From contig JASDDO010000028.1 in the NCBI GenBank assembly GCA_030015575.1, positions 28,541,661 through 28,605,660 of the forward strand: 64,000 nucleotides of DNA, read 5' to 3'. The notes under the pieces were generated by a model. That model was not told the origin of the DNA and ran no database searches. It saw only the letters and a program-made list of their open reading frames with translations. The position numbers and the translations under genes were made by a program. Below, piece after piece: positions 31,439-41,980 of the stretch. Source of the stretch: Agapanthus africanus (lineage: Eukaryota; Streptophyta; Magnoliopsida; Asparagales; Amaryllidaceae). The stretch's first letter is position 1; every line of letters begins with the position of its first letter.

Positions 31439-32240
31439 TTCCTGGTTGCGTGGAAAGCGGATAACGTCACTCTTTGACCCCGTGGAAAACGTCCAGAGCG
31501 GATCCTGGTCCTCGCAGAGCATGGCAGCGAACCCATGCGAAGCATCCAGAGCGGAGCCTAGTCCTCGCCTAACGCGGCAGTGAACCCGTGTGAAGCATCT
31601 AGTGCAAACTTCCTGGTTACGTGGAAAGCGGATAACGTCACTCTTTGACCCCGTGGAAAACGTCCAGAGCGGATCCTGGTCCTCGCAGAGCATGGCAGCG
31701 AACCCATGCGAAGCATCCAGAGCGGAGCCTAGTCCTCGCCTAACGCGGCAGTGAACCCGTGTGAAGCATCTAGTGCAAACTTCCTGGTTACGTGGAAAGC
31801 GGATAACGTCACTCTTTGACCCCGTGGAAAACGTCCAGAGCGGATCCTGGTCCTCGCAGAGCATGGCAGCGAACCCATGCGAAGCATCCAGAGCGGAGCC
31901 TAGTCCTCGCCTAACGCGGCAGTGAGCCCGTGTGAAGCATCTAGTGCAAACTTCCTGGTTACGTGGAAAGCGGATAACGTCACTCTTTGACCCCGTGGAA
32001 AACGTCCAGAGCGGATCCTGGTCCTCGCAGAGCATGGCAGTGAACCCATGCGAAGCATCCAGAGCGGAGCCTAGTCCTCGCCTAACGCGGCAGTGAACCC
32101 GTGTGAAGCATCTAGTGCGAACTTCCTGGTTACGTGGAACGCGGATAACGTCACTCTTTGACCCCGTGGAAAACGTCCAGAGCGGAGCCTGGTCCTCGCC
32201 AAGCACGGCAGTGAACCCGTGTGAAGCATCCAGAGCAAAT
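31439..32240 (+). repeat. 171-bp tandem repeat, about 4.7 copies
   Basis: TTCCTGGTT recurs at 31439, 31610, 31781, 31952 and 32123, an exact 171-bp period. Copies differ by only a few bases; the last lacks one of the two internal ~54-bp sub-repeats. A single copy is in each LTR. Since 171 is a multiple of three, a 258-codon frame on the minus strand is open across the array, but it is only a translation of the repeat. Confidence 0.95.
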
Positions 32241-32437
32241 ACCGGACTGTGGAGTCCTTAAAATCCACGGACTATGATGTCCTTAACCTCGACCGTGATG
32301 TCTTAAAACTAACGATCAACCACCCCGATTCCCTACGGATTTTGCCTTGGTTTAAGGGTACATCTCTTCACTCCTTTGATACCTGGCGTTGTAATTCCTC
32401 AACGTCTTCAGAGAGGTGACGGGTCCCTGCAACCGCA

Positions 32438-32727
32438 CATCGGACTGTGGAGTCCTTAAATCCACGGACTATGAGGTCCTTAACCTTGACCGTGATGTCT
32501 TAAAACTAACATCGGACTGTGGAGTCCCTAAATCCACGGACTATGAGGTCCTTAACCTTGACCGTGATGTCTTAAAACTAACATCGGACTGTGGAGTCCC
32601 TAAATCCACGGACTATGAAGTCCTTAACCTTGACCGTGATGTCTTAAAACTAACATCGGACTGTGGAGTCCCTAAATCCACGGACTATGAGGTCCTTAAC
32701 CTTGACCGCGACGTCTTTAAACTACCT
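32438..32727 (+). repeat. 72-bp tandem repeat, four copies
   Basis: CATCGGACTGTGGAGTCC recurs at 32438, 32510, 32582 and 32654. Each unit holds three GGAC/GTCC-type inverted repeats (GGACT-GTGG-AGTCC, GGAC-TATGAG-GTCC and GAC-CGTGAT-GTC), so it is a higher-order form of the 27-bp class. Confidence 0.93.
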
Positions 32728-32777
32728 TGAGAGATCCCTAACCCCGTGAAATACAAAAAAAAAGGGGGGTGATCACA

Positions 32778-32965
32778 CCCGGCACTTGCAGGCCCTCACG
32801 ACCTGTAAGGAAGAAAAACTCTCTTGGGAGATCCTTACGACTCTCAGGGGAAAACCCGCTTAAGGATCCTCACGATCCTTAAGAAAAACTCACACCTATG
32901 GGATCCTCTCGACCTATAGGGAGAAAGACTCCTTATGAGACTCTCGTGGCTCATAAGATGCAAAA
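32778..32965 (+). repeat. Covarying hairpin array 2 of element C
   Basis: Five units: CTTGCAGG/CCTGTAAG near 32784, CTTGGGAG/CTCTCAGG near 32823, CTTAAGGAT/ATCCTTAAG at 32859-32883 (perfect 9-bp arms, loop CCTCACG), CCTATGGG/CCTATAGG near 32896, and CTTATGAG/CTCATAAG at 32932-32957 (perfect 8-bp arms, loop ACTCTCGTGG). It is the same class as 30232-30720, about 2 kb away. Confidence 0.88.
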
Positions 32966-33463
32966 GCCGTAGGAAACAGATCCTAACCCTGAATCCTAAG
33001 CCACGGCCGTCTTGCAAGAAGATTAAGATAGATTGTCCGCAGAATGCATTCAATGAAAAGGGGACACGTCACTGAGAGGAAAATTGTATCTTTTATTCAT
33101 GACCCAAAATGGATACAAAATACAATATGAATGAGCTTCCGGTTGCCAGCACTAATCGGCCTGAAACAAGTTCATATCACCTGGTATGAAAAGCAACAAT
33201 TTTTTTTTTTTTCCAACGTTTATCCTATCGAGCATGTGTTCGCGATTATATGGACATTCGGAAGAGAGATAAAATTCAAGGCTTTGATTCGCACGCAACA
33301 TGACAACAGTATTGGTAATTGAAGAAAGTTTTCATAAAAAAGGAACACAAAGTTTACTCATGCAAGCGGAAACATACATACGAGTACCAAGCCTACAGGG
33401 AAGTTCAAAATAAAGCATGCAAAGAGGGGAGACCAAGTTATAAAAAAAAGGGAATGTCCTACT

Positions 33464-33991
33464 CTAACGGAAAAGGTCGCCAAACACAGGATCAATGGCA
33501 CAAGGGTTAGTGAAGCAAAGGACAAAATTCTCCATCTCTCTCTCTGCTTTCTCCAGCACATCGAAGCGACGATTCTCACGAGGAGTCGCTCCCCATCGAT
33601 TGGCGCCGTGTTCGTCCGCGAAAGCGGACATAATAGCTCGCCGGGCCTTGATCTGGCCCAGCAGATGAATTGAGCAATCCTTCAAAGCCTGAGTGATCAG
33701 GCACGCTTCATGAAAGCCCTCGAGCTTCTCTTCCGCCGCGTCAAGCATCGCCAGGGTCATCTCTGCTGGGTGAGGGGGGATGTCGGCAAGCACGGCCGCG
33801 AGGATCATCCGGAGCCAAAGAGAACCCATCGGGAGAGGAGACCCCCTACGGATCGAGAGTTCATGCACGGCTGAGTCGCATTCGTTGTCGGTAAGGAGGG
33901 GATCCACCAACCGAGCGGCAAAGCGAGGGATCATCTCCTCGATAGGCACTTCCCATGGCTGTCGACGAGCGTGTGGGCGGTTACAGGCCAT
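33464..33991 (-). CDS. Element C antisense ORF 1, 175 aa, unknown function
   Basis: This frame runs against the element's sense direction, downstream of the Gag-protease gene. It is mostly helical by composition, with several Leu/Ala-rich stretches and no signal peptide or membrane segment that I can see. It resembles the neighbouring antisense ORF 2: a central LDAAEEKLEGFHEACLI corresponds to LDMAEDKVHSVYLMGLI, HLLGQI to DLLHQI, and NPC (residues 162-164) to NPC (168-170). I do not recognise a family. Tat-lineage elements are known to carry extra antisense ORFs in this position, which is the likeliest category. It might be an exon of a spliced antisense gene and not a separate gene; I cannot decide. 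Confidence 0.55.
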   Translation of the reverse strand: MACNRPHARRQPWEVPIEEMIPRFAARLVDPLLTDNECDSAVHELSIRRGSPLPMGSLWLRMILAAVLADIPPHPAEMTLAMLDAAEEKLEGFHEACLITQALKDCSIHLLGQIKARRAIMSAFADEHGANRWGATPRENRRFDVLEKAEREMENFVLCFTNPCAIDPVFGDLFR

Positions 33992-34464
33992 AGCGTTCAG
34001 ATACTCCTCAAATTAAATCACGTCGATACGGGAATGAATTTCTCGGTGAAGAGAAAATAGGCCATGACCTCAAGAATATAAAGAAGTGCATTAAGTGCTA
34101 TGCGCGGAAAATCTTGCATGCGAAAGATGTTTCCAAGGCCCAAAAAAGGAAAGGCATCGAAAATCAAGGAGAAATAACTATTTCCAAGGCTCCTTTTATG
34201 CATCTGATAATGCGCGCTAAAAATGCGGCATGGAAAGTTTTGTGAACAGTCCCATCAGATGATCTCGCGTGTAGAACACGTGAGGCCCAAACCTAATGTG
34301 CATTTAAAAGAAAGAATATGGAGTAGTACCCTGCATATTAAAGCGCAAACGATAATAGTAACAGAATAATAAGATTTCAGAGGAAAAGCATGCAAACACA
34401 CAGAGACATAATAAAGCTTATCATCCAGACTTCAAGAAGGCGATACAAAATAAAAAAAAAACTT

Positions 34465-35001
34465 TTACAATGGTAAGGCCTCTGACACGGGGCATGGATT
34501 GAGAAAATTGAAATTAACTTTATCCAAGATCTTCCAAGCATTTCGAACCTCCCGAGTATGCTTTCTCTCACGGTCACAGGCATCGGGGTCCCCGCGGATG
34601 TCCTCTTCCCTCCGGTAGGCGCCCAGTGTGGCTGATTGCTGAAAAATCTGATGAAGGAGATCAATGAGATCATCCCGCCTTCTCTTTGAGATCAAGCCCA
34701 TAAGGTACACCGAATGCACCTTATCCTCGGCCATGTCCAAGTCCCCGAGCGGTATGCCGGCACAAAAGAGAGGAAGTGCCTCCCGGATCGCCAGCACGAT
34801 TAGCCTCAGAAGAGAAGAGCGGCGGGGGAGGAGCCTATGGTTGTACTCGTCGAAACGGCTCATGATCTCGGCACACTGAGCATCGGTGAACTCTTGGTTC
34901 TGACTGCGGCCCAGCGCACGAATGTTCCCATAGGAGATGATCTCGTCAAGTCTATACAGATGGGCATCCATGGTACCTACGATAGAAGTCAAGAGATCCA
35001 T
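34465..35001 (-). CDS. Element C antisense ORF 2, 178 aa, unknown function
   Basis: This frame is open from the ATG at 34999-35001 and lies about 490 bp downstream of a minus-strand TATA box (35493-35500). The composition is that of a soluble, charged, helical protein, with a basic stretch near residues 140-155 (RERKHTREVRNAWK). It is a paralogue of antisense ORF 1 by the shared motifs listed there. In-element duplication of one ancestral antisense gene is the simplest explanation. No function can be assigned. Both frames keep open reading and matching ends in an element with very young LTRs, which argues against chance. Confidence 0.6.
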   Translation of the reverse strand: MDLLTSIVGTMDAHLYRLDEIISYGNIRALGRSQNQEFTDAQCAEIMSRFDEYNHRLLPRRSSLLRLIVLAIREALPLFCAGIPLGDLDMAEDKVHSVYLMGLISKRRRDDLIDLLHQIFQQSATLGAYRREEDIRGDPDACDRERKHTREVRNAWKILDKVNFNFLNPCPVSEALPL

Positions 35002-35492
35002 TACAAAGCCACCATTTCACTAATTGCAGAAGAACGGCCTTGGGCCAAGAGACCCCAAAGATTCTCTGTGTGAAGAAATCGAGTTCTTCGTTGGAATTTA
35101 ATTCCTTATTGAGAAAAGGGAATTAAATTCCCAAAAAACATTTCGAGGGAATTAAAGTCCAGGGAGTTGAAACGTTGTCATCATCTCCCCGAAGATCATC
35201 TAAACCCTAAAAGGATCTACAGTTTGAAGATTAAACAGTTTTATGTTCTCATGGAAAAATATGAAGAAAAAGGGTAAAAACCCTTGCTTTGGATTTAAAA
35301 TCCAGAGAAATGTGAAGGTCCATCGGTGTCCAAGAACACTACCTGAGGAAAAAGGATCCTTGCCGAACAGAGTTAAACTCTGGGAAATGTTCAAGACAGA
35401 GAACTAAGCTCTGGAAGAGGAGAATTAAATTCTCAGAAAAAGTTCTCAGAAGAAGAAGATGAACAAAGTGAAGGCTTCTATGAAGAGGCAGC

Positions 35493-35500
35493 TATTTATA
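35493..35500 (-). promoter_or_regulatory. Antisense TATA box near the 3' LTR of element C
   Basis: The minus strand reads CTATAAATAGCTGCC. Upstream on that strand (35573-35596) is a pair CACGTG-(5 bp)-CACGTG, and downstream are GAGAATTTAATTCTC (near 35425) and CAGAGTTTAACTCTG (near 35370). This is the same order of signals as in the LTR promoter (CACGTG pairs, TATAAATA, TTTAA palindromes). It faces the two antisense frames. Confidence 0.65.
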
Positions 35501-35601
35501 GAAGACAATGAAAACGTTTCGTCTCCCCAGATCCCTAGAGGAATCCAACGGTCACAAGAGGTGACAGCGTTGCACTCACGTGCTGACACGTGAGAACAAC
35601 G

Positions 35602-35614
35602 CTGTGGGGGCATT
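35602..35614 (+). other. Polypurine tract of element C
   Basis: GTGGGGGCATT lies directly before the 3' LTR start at 35615, the site expected to prime plus-strand DNA synthesis. Confidence 0.65.
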
Positions 35615-38600
35615 TGTTTCCTGATTTAAAATCAGGAAAGCTTCTGGAAAAGCTTCGGAAGAGGGTCACGTGCTTACACGTGACCAGCGGCCACGTGTTA
35701 ACACGAGACACCTAAAAAGCATCATCAGATCGAGTTCAGTCTCCTAGCTACGTTGAAGAAAATGGACTTCAGAAAGAGTCACGTGCTCCCACGTGACCAG
35801 GGTCACGTGGTGACACGTGACATTTAAATGCAAGCGTCCAACACGCAAGTTCTCTGATCGAGTCAAGAAAAAGGGTTCAGAAAGAGTCACGTGCTCCCAC
35901 GTGACCAGGGTCACGTGTCGGCACGTGACGTTCAAGGCAGCAAGCGCGTTTCCAGAACAACCAAGGAAAGAGAGTTCAAATAAAGGGTCACGTGCTCACA
36001 CGTGACCAGGGGTCACGTGGTAGCACGTGATGTTTAAGCAGCAATCAGAAGACACAGTGCAGAAGGCTCGTTCCAAAGGGGGTCACGTGCTCACACGTGA
36101 CCATGGATCACGTGGTCACACGTGACCGGCTTCCAAAGCCCATGTTGACGACAGAATTAAATTCTGAAGGAAATTCGAATCTTTCCAAAGGAAAGTAATT
36201 ATTTGGGACTAATCAAATTAAAGATTCAGAGATGATTAAATATCATCTATCTATGGAAAATCTCGGCTTTGGGAAAGATTTCCCCCTTAAATCTAACCAG
36301 AATATCAAAGGAGAATCTCTGGATTTAAGATCCAATGGTGAATAAAATTCACCTAATAATCCAAAGGCCCAAAATGAATGATGGATGCAAATCAAATCTC
36401 CCAATGAAGATTCGTCAAAAACTGATTGATGCGGCTGCCTCTCCTATAAATAGGAGCCAAGGGACACAAAAAAGAGAGATGCGCAGAGAAGAAAAGGAGA
36501 AAAAGAGAAGAGTTTTGATACTTCGAAAAGACTCAGATCTCCTGCAAAAAACCCTAGGTAAGAAAGGGAAGCCCTTTTGAAAGAAGCAGAATTTAATTCT
36601 CAACAGAGTTTAACTCTGATAATAAAAAAGCAGAAGAAACTTATTTCTTCTCTCTTTGATAGAGGATCTGCAAAGTGCACATCTCCCCTTAAGGTTGAGA
36701 ATTTAATTCTCAATGGGTCGAGATCCTGCCATGCAGATCCAAAACATAGAGAAGGAATGCAAGCATGAGAATTTAATTCTCACAGAACTATAGGAATTTA
36801 ATTCCTCCAAAATAAAAGTAGGGCTAGACCCTATATCATGGGAATTTAATTCCTTCAGAACAAAAAAAGAGACAGGGTTTAACCCTAATTAAAGAACTTA
36901 GTTCTGTTGAAACAACGGGAATTTAATTCCCTTAATCATCATTTCCTCAAAAACTTTTATTAGGGTTTAACCCTATTCAGCCCTTCACATAAACGAGGAA
37001 TTTAAATCCCACAGAAGATTCAGAGTTAAACTCTATTCCAGAATACAAGTCTTCAAAAGAAAGAAGGATTTAATTCCTCTGAAATTAAAAGTCTCTGGAA
37101 TTTAATTCCTAAAAAAGGAGTAACAAATCCTCTGAAAAACCATATTAAGGCAGGGTCACGTGTCACCACGTGACCCCCCCCCCAAAAAGCCCTACAGAAA
37201 ACCCCTTGGAGGCAGCACCCCACGTGACCCACGTGACTTTCAGCAGAAGCCTTAACACATAGGCATTTGAATGCCCATCACGTGCTGACACGTGATGCTA
37301 TCAAAGACACAGTAATTTCAGCAGAACAAATGAAGGAAGGGCGCTCTCACGTGCTGCCACGTGACCCCTCTTGTCTTAGTGTTTAACACTAAATTGAAAC
37401 TCTCGAAATCAGTGTTAAAATATTGTTGGGCCTTAGTGATCAACACTAATTAAAAAAGCTTTATCTGCAGTGTTCAACACTGATTACCTTAGTGTCAAAT
37501 ACTAATCTGAGATCTTCATTTGCAGTGTTCAACACTGATCTGTTTTAGTGTTTAACACTAATTTGAGAAGCCTTATTGCTGGTGTTTAACACCAATTATT
37601 TCTTAGTGTTAAACACTAACTTGTTAACCAGGATAGAGGCAAAGCCTCTCCTTCAATGGACCAGCAAGAAGTCAATGTTTCAGACCTGACTGGACTTAGC
37701 CCAAGCTGGCCATAAGTCCTCAATTTGTGATTAACTGGGCTAATGAGCTCATAACATAATTAAATCAGTCTCGACCCCCAGATTGGGTCAGGGACTATTC
37801 AATCCATTCCGGTTCTAGGGTACATCTCTTCACTCCTTTGAAACTTGGCATTGTAATCCCTCAATGTCTTCAAAGAGGTGACGGGTCCCGACGGCCACTC
37901 ATGATATGGACTGTGGGGTCCTTAAACCCACGCCTAATGCAAAATTCCTGGTTACGTGGAAAGCGGATAACGTCACTCTTTGACCCCGTGGAAAACGTCC
38001 AGAGCGGATCCTGGTCCTCGCAGAGCATGGCAGTGAACCCATGCGAAGCATCCAGAGCGGAGCCTGGTCCTCGCCTAGCACGGCAGTGAACCCGTGTGAA
38101 GCATCCAGAGCACATACCGGACTGTGGAGTCCTTAAACCCATGGACTATGACGTCCTTAACCTTGACCGAGATGTCTTAAAACTAACAATGGACCGCAAT
38201 GTCCTTAAACTACCCATGGACCGCAATGTCCTTAAACTACCCATGGACCGCAATGTCCTTAAACTACCCGTGGACCGCAAGGTCCTTAAACTACCCGTGG
38301 ACCGCAATGTCCTTAAACTACCAACGGACCGAAATATCCCTAAACTACCCATGGACCGCAACGTCCTTAAACCACCCACGGACCGCAATGTCCCTAAACT
38401 AGAACAATAGAGCCCTCCATATGCTCTTTTGTCGGATCTAAACGGTCCCGTTTAAGTTGATCTTAGCCTCCAAAAATGGCTAACGCGTCCTTAAACCTTC
38501 AAACAGATTGGACTACGAATCCCCTGAATTAACTCCGGCTTGAGGGTACATCTCTGAACTCCTCTGACATCCGTCGTTGTAATCTTTCAACGTCGTCAGA

Positions 38601-39205
38601 GAGGTGATGGGTCTCGACGGCCATACATACGGTGGACCACTACGTCCCTAAACTGGAACAATAGAGCCCAAATGCTCTTTTGTCGGATCTAAACGATCCC
38701 GTTAAGTTGATCTTAGTCTCAAACTGGACTAACGTATCCTTAACAAACGTTTAAGTTGATCTTAGCCTCAAATATGGCTAACGTGTCCTTAAACCAAACC
38801 CCCAAACCCAAATTTAAGATAATGCGGATTTGGACTAGTCCACGCCCTACGGGTGACGACATAACCCAGTCTCCGTAAACAATCCACGGGCAATAAAATA
38901 AACACCCACGACACGAAGTGACCATCTGGAGAAGGAGAAAGTTGTTACCGCAACGCGGTAGCGTAATTAACTGCAGGGGCTTGCGCCTGCAGGGAAGAGC
39001 GTCCCCACAATCAAAAACCCCTCAAATGAGGGGGAATCTGACGAAGTCTGCTACATCGGACGCATCCGTCTAAACCTTCGACACATGGTGCCATAAATCA
39101 ACTTGGCATCTTCGGAGGGGTGGACGGATAGCACCAATTAGCATCTGCCCCGAACCCCAGGCATTCGGACGTCCCGACGTCCCGGCCGCCGTTCGGAGGG
39201 GAACA
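35615..39205 (+). repeat. Element C 3' LTR (3591 bp)
   Basis: It matches the 5' LTR along its whole length. The differences I noticed are two bases near 35753-35765, one near 38335 (ATATCC for ATGTCC) and a shorter C run near 37176. It carries its own TATA box at 36445-36452, the palindrome array at 36589-37638 and the 27-bp units at 38191-38403. The target duplication AGGAC follows. Confidence 0.95.
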
Positions 39206-39596
39206 AGGACCGTGGCGCTCAAGTAGGATAGAGGAAGGTCGTGGGTAATCTATCGCTTATCCGCATTTCGTTTGTGGTGTCTAGGCAAGTGTGTCTAAGG
39301 CAAGTGGTTACTTAATTAGACCCGCTATTTTCGGTGATTCGTATAGCGGATACCTCCCACTTACCTAACACTTACCTGGCCACAGGAGAGATAAAGAGGC
39401 AGTAGAGGATTTATCCTGCGATTTGTCCTTTGGAAGTGTAGGAGCGGTCTAGTGATTGACCTAGATGACCTTAGTTCTAGGGTTTGCTTGTGCATTTTGT
39501 GATTTTTGTGAGTAAACCCCCAAGTCCACTTTGAAAGCAAAACAATCCAAATAGAGCTTAAATCTTTTCACCCTCTTTTCTTTTCACTTTCTTATA
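39206..39596 (+). other. Element B leader, second part
   Basis: B resumes after C with the second AGGAC. The block GGTGTCTAGGCAAGTGTGTC and CCTCCCACTTACCTAACACT near 39276-39370 repeats the leader of element A near 9700-9790, which proves continuity. No coding sequence occurs before the ATG at 39597. Confidence 0.85.
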
Positions 39597-41060
39597 ATGG
39601 GTATCCCAAACAGACGAACGCTTGCCGAGTTTTGCTATCCATAACCAGATATTTCCTGTCTTCGTAATCGCTTCGGTATACCATCCGACTCTCCCATTTC
39701 TTTAAGAGATCGGATAGAACAAGCGGATAGAAATAGTTGGCCACCTCAGTTCAGGTCTTATCAACCGTATCCTAATTCGACATCTGTTTCAGTTGATACT
39801 CCGAGTGAGGATACCCCTAGACACATGTCCATTGCTGAGCATATAGCAAGGGCTAACGGCCAAAGTTTCAATCCAGACCAATATCAACAATCACCACCAC
39901 TTTCTAAAGATGAATTTCATAATCGGTTTGTGGCATATATGATGTTTATTGAAAATAGCCAACCAACCAACCAATATCAATATTCTTCTTATCATAATGT
40001 TGATCCTACTCCTGCCCAATTTTTACAACCATTCTATTCCTATCAATCCTATCCGACTTTTACGCCTTCTGTAGACAGTCCTTCTAATCATTCATTTGGG
40101 AGTTTTAATTATCTACAAGAATTTCAATTTTATACTGAAACCCCTTATCAACCCAAGTCTAATCTTGAGCGGACATTAGAAAAATATGTGGAAATTTCGC
40201 ACCAAATTAGAAAGGAAACAACAGAGTGGATGCAAGCAAATAATTTCAAAGCAGCCCAAAATTTTTCAGTATATAATACGGCCATAGGACAAATTGACAA
40301 TTTGGGTAGTGGGAGAGAGCGGTACACCCTTCCAAATCAAACCTCCCTATTCCAAACTAAAATCCACAACTCCGGTTTCACAGATTCATCGAGTACACCA
40401 AATGATTCACTAATTGAAGATAGAATGTCTGATGAGTTGTATGACTTTTTCGTGTTTGATTTACCCGATTGTGAAGGGTCCATTTCAAGTGAAACCACAC
40501 CTAACCCTTGTGATCTCTACATCTCCACTCTTGAACCAAAATTGATTGAAAACTATAATTTTAATGAGGTATTTGAGAATTCTAACCTTCACTTGAATGA
40601 GGAAATTGACATTGGGAATATATTGAATGATGAACCAGAAAATTTGGATGAGTTTGTCCCACCAATTCATCAGGTCCTTTCACTTTCTTGTGGTCATCAT
40701 CTTGAGTCTTTAACTATTCTTCCCGAACCCCATACGCGTCTTGAAGTTGATGATAAATGTATAACCGAAAAGCCGAACGAAATTCAGCAATCATTTCCCA
40801 CATCTGGTTCAGAAATACTCGACACAACAATTTTTTTACCCATTTCATCTCCCACTTTCTCTAGTTCTTCTTCTAATCTTCCTTTAATGATAGCGAGTGT
40901 TGATGAATCACAATCCGATATTTTGGTTTCGATAATTCTAGAAAAACAACTTGATTTAGATTCTTTTGAGAATGATGTCGATGAGCTTTTCGAGTCTCCC
41001 GCCTCCATAATTTTTGAAAAATCAAGTATGTTGAATTCTGGAGCGACACTTATTGACATT
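39597..41060 (+). pseudogene. Element B ORF, 5' part (Athila-derived protein without Gag core)
   Basis: The frame starts with an ATG at 39597 and reads RRTLAEF as Athila Gag starts do. A stop follows at 39642-39644; from there it is open to the insertion of D at 41061. The protein is rich in Ser, Asn, Gln and acidic residues. Residues near 40170-40290 (LERTLEKYVEISHQIRKE to YNTAIGQI) look like the Athila Gag tail. The Gag core and the protease found in A are missing. The frame continues in the same phase at 52180 when D and one ACATT copy are disregarded, and ends at 52527. Confidence 0.75.
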
Positions 41061-41974
41061 TGTAACACCCGAGTTCATTTATACCAATTGAAGTTCTCGT
41101 ATTTCTTTATTCGTGGTATTTCTTGATTTAACGTATTTTTTGGGTGCGAATGGTATTTTACATTTTACATTGCATTCGATCCGACCCACTTGCTTGAAAC
41201 TTGTTTGATTCATATTTATGAATCACCCTGACTTGTTATGTAGACTTGTGCATTTTCAACTTTATCGCATACTGACATTTTATCTGGCAAGGCATCTTTT
41301 ACCATATAACATTTTAAATCACGTAGAATATTTTAAAAATACATTCATAGCCTACATAATACCCCTAACCCCGTGGTAGCATCCGCGCATCTTGTTCTCG
41401 TCCCGTTCAGTGAAACGGACGTGTTTGGATGGCTACGCGCACGTACGAGCATCCGTTTTTGGGGGTATGTATTTTTATTACGTGGGCATTCATTTTTAAC
41501 TTTGGTCGTCGCATATATTTTTCGTATTTTGAAACTGAATTTTTAGACCCCACCCGGGTATATTTTGGACTAAATTTGTATTTACCTGAAAATCCAATTT
41601 TAATTAATTTAATATCTTTAAATTTTAAAATTCGACAGTTTAAAATTTTAACAGCCTTACCATTCTCATAACTTACAAAATATATTTTTAGATTAAATCT
41701 AAACAGCTTAAAACAACCCACCTTTCACTCTCTCTGCTTCTGGCCCCACCTCACAAATCTCAGCCTCTCTCCTCTCGCCTCTCTCTTCTCTTTCTTCTTC
41801 TCTTTCTCTCTCCCCTTCACTGCTATCTCTTTCTCTCTCCCCAAATAAAAACAAATCCATCTCTCCTCACTATTCACCTCTCTCTTTCTCTCACCTCTCG
41901 ATCTCTTTTCTCTCTCCTCTCTCTCTCTCTCAGAATCTCTCTCACTCTCCTCTCGCTATCTCTCTCTCTCTCCT

Positions 41975-41980
41975 TATATA
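41975..41980 (+). promoter_or_regulatory. TATA box with CT-rich upstream tract, element D LTR
   Basis: CCTTATATATTC follows more than 200 bp of TCTC-rich sequence, the layout of plant promoters with a pyrimidine patch. It is repeated at about 49379-49385 in the 3' LTR. Confidence 0.6.

Larger units (their letters stand above)
20313..39205 (+). mobile_element. Element C: 18.9-kb non-autonomous Tat-like LTR retrotransposon
   Basis: Complete insertion with LTRs 20313-23906 and 35615-39205, target duplication AGGAC at 20308-20312 and 39206-39210, primer-binding site at 23912, and a G-rich tract before the 3' LTR. The internal region (11.7 kb) holds one 1,894-codon sense frame (Gag, protease, integrase tail), a 5.9-kb 3' region of repeats, and two antisense frames. 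Reverse transcriptase, RNase H and the integrase core are absent, so it needs a helper. The LTRs appear nearly identical and the frame is open, which together suggest a recent insertion. Confidence 0.93.

Noticed and set aside
31430-32206. 258-codon open frame on the minus strand
   Set aside because: It is a translation of the 171-bp tandem repeat (57 codons per unit); no known domain, and the frame stays open only because the period is a multiple of three.
31439-32240. Centromeric satellite because of the 171-bp period
   Set aside because: Only about five copies, confined to a retrotransposon and with a copy in each LTR; the length match to other satellites is coincidence.
32416-32730. 104-codon frame with 24-residue repeat
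   Set aside because: It reflects the 72-bp tandem repeat, not selection on protein.
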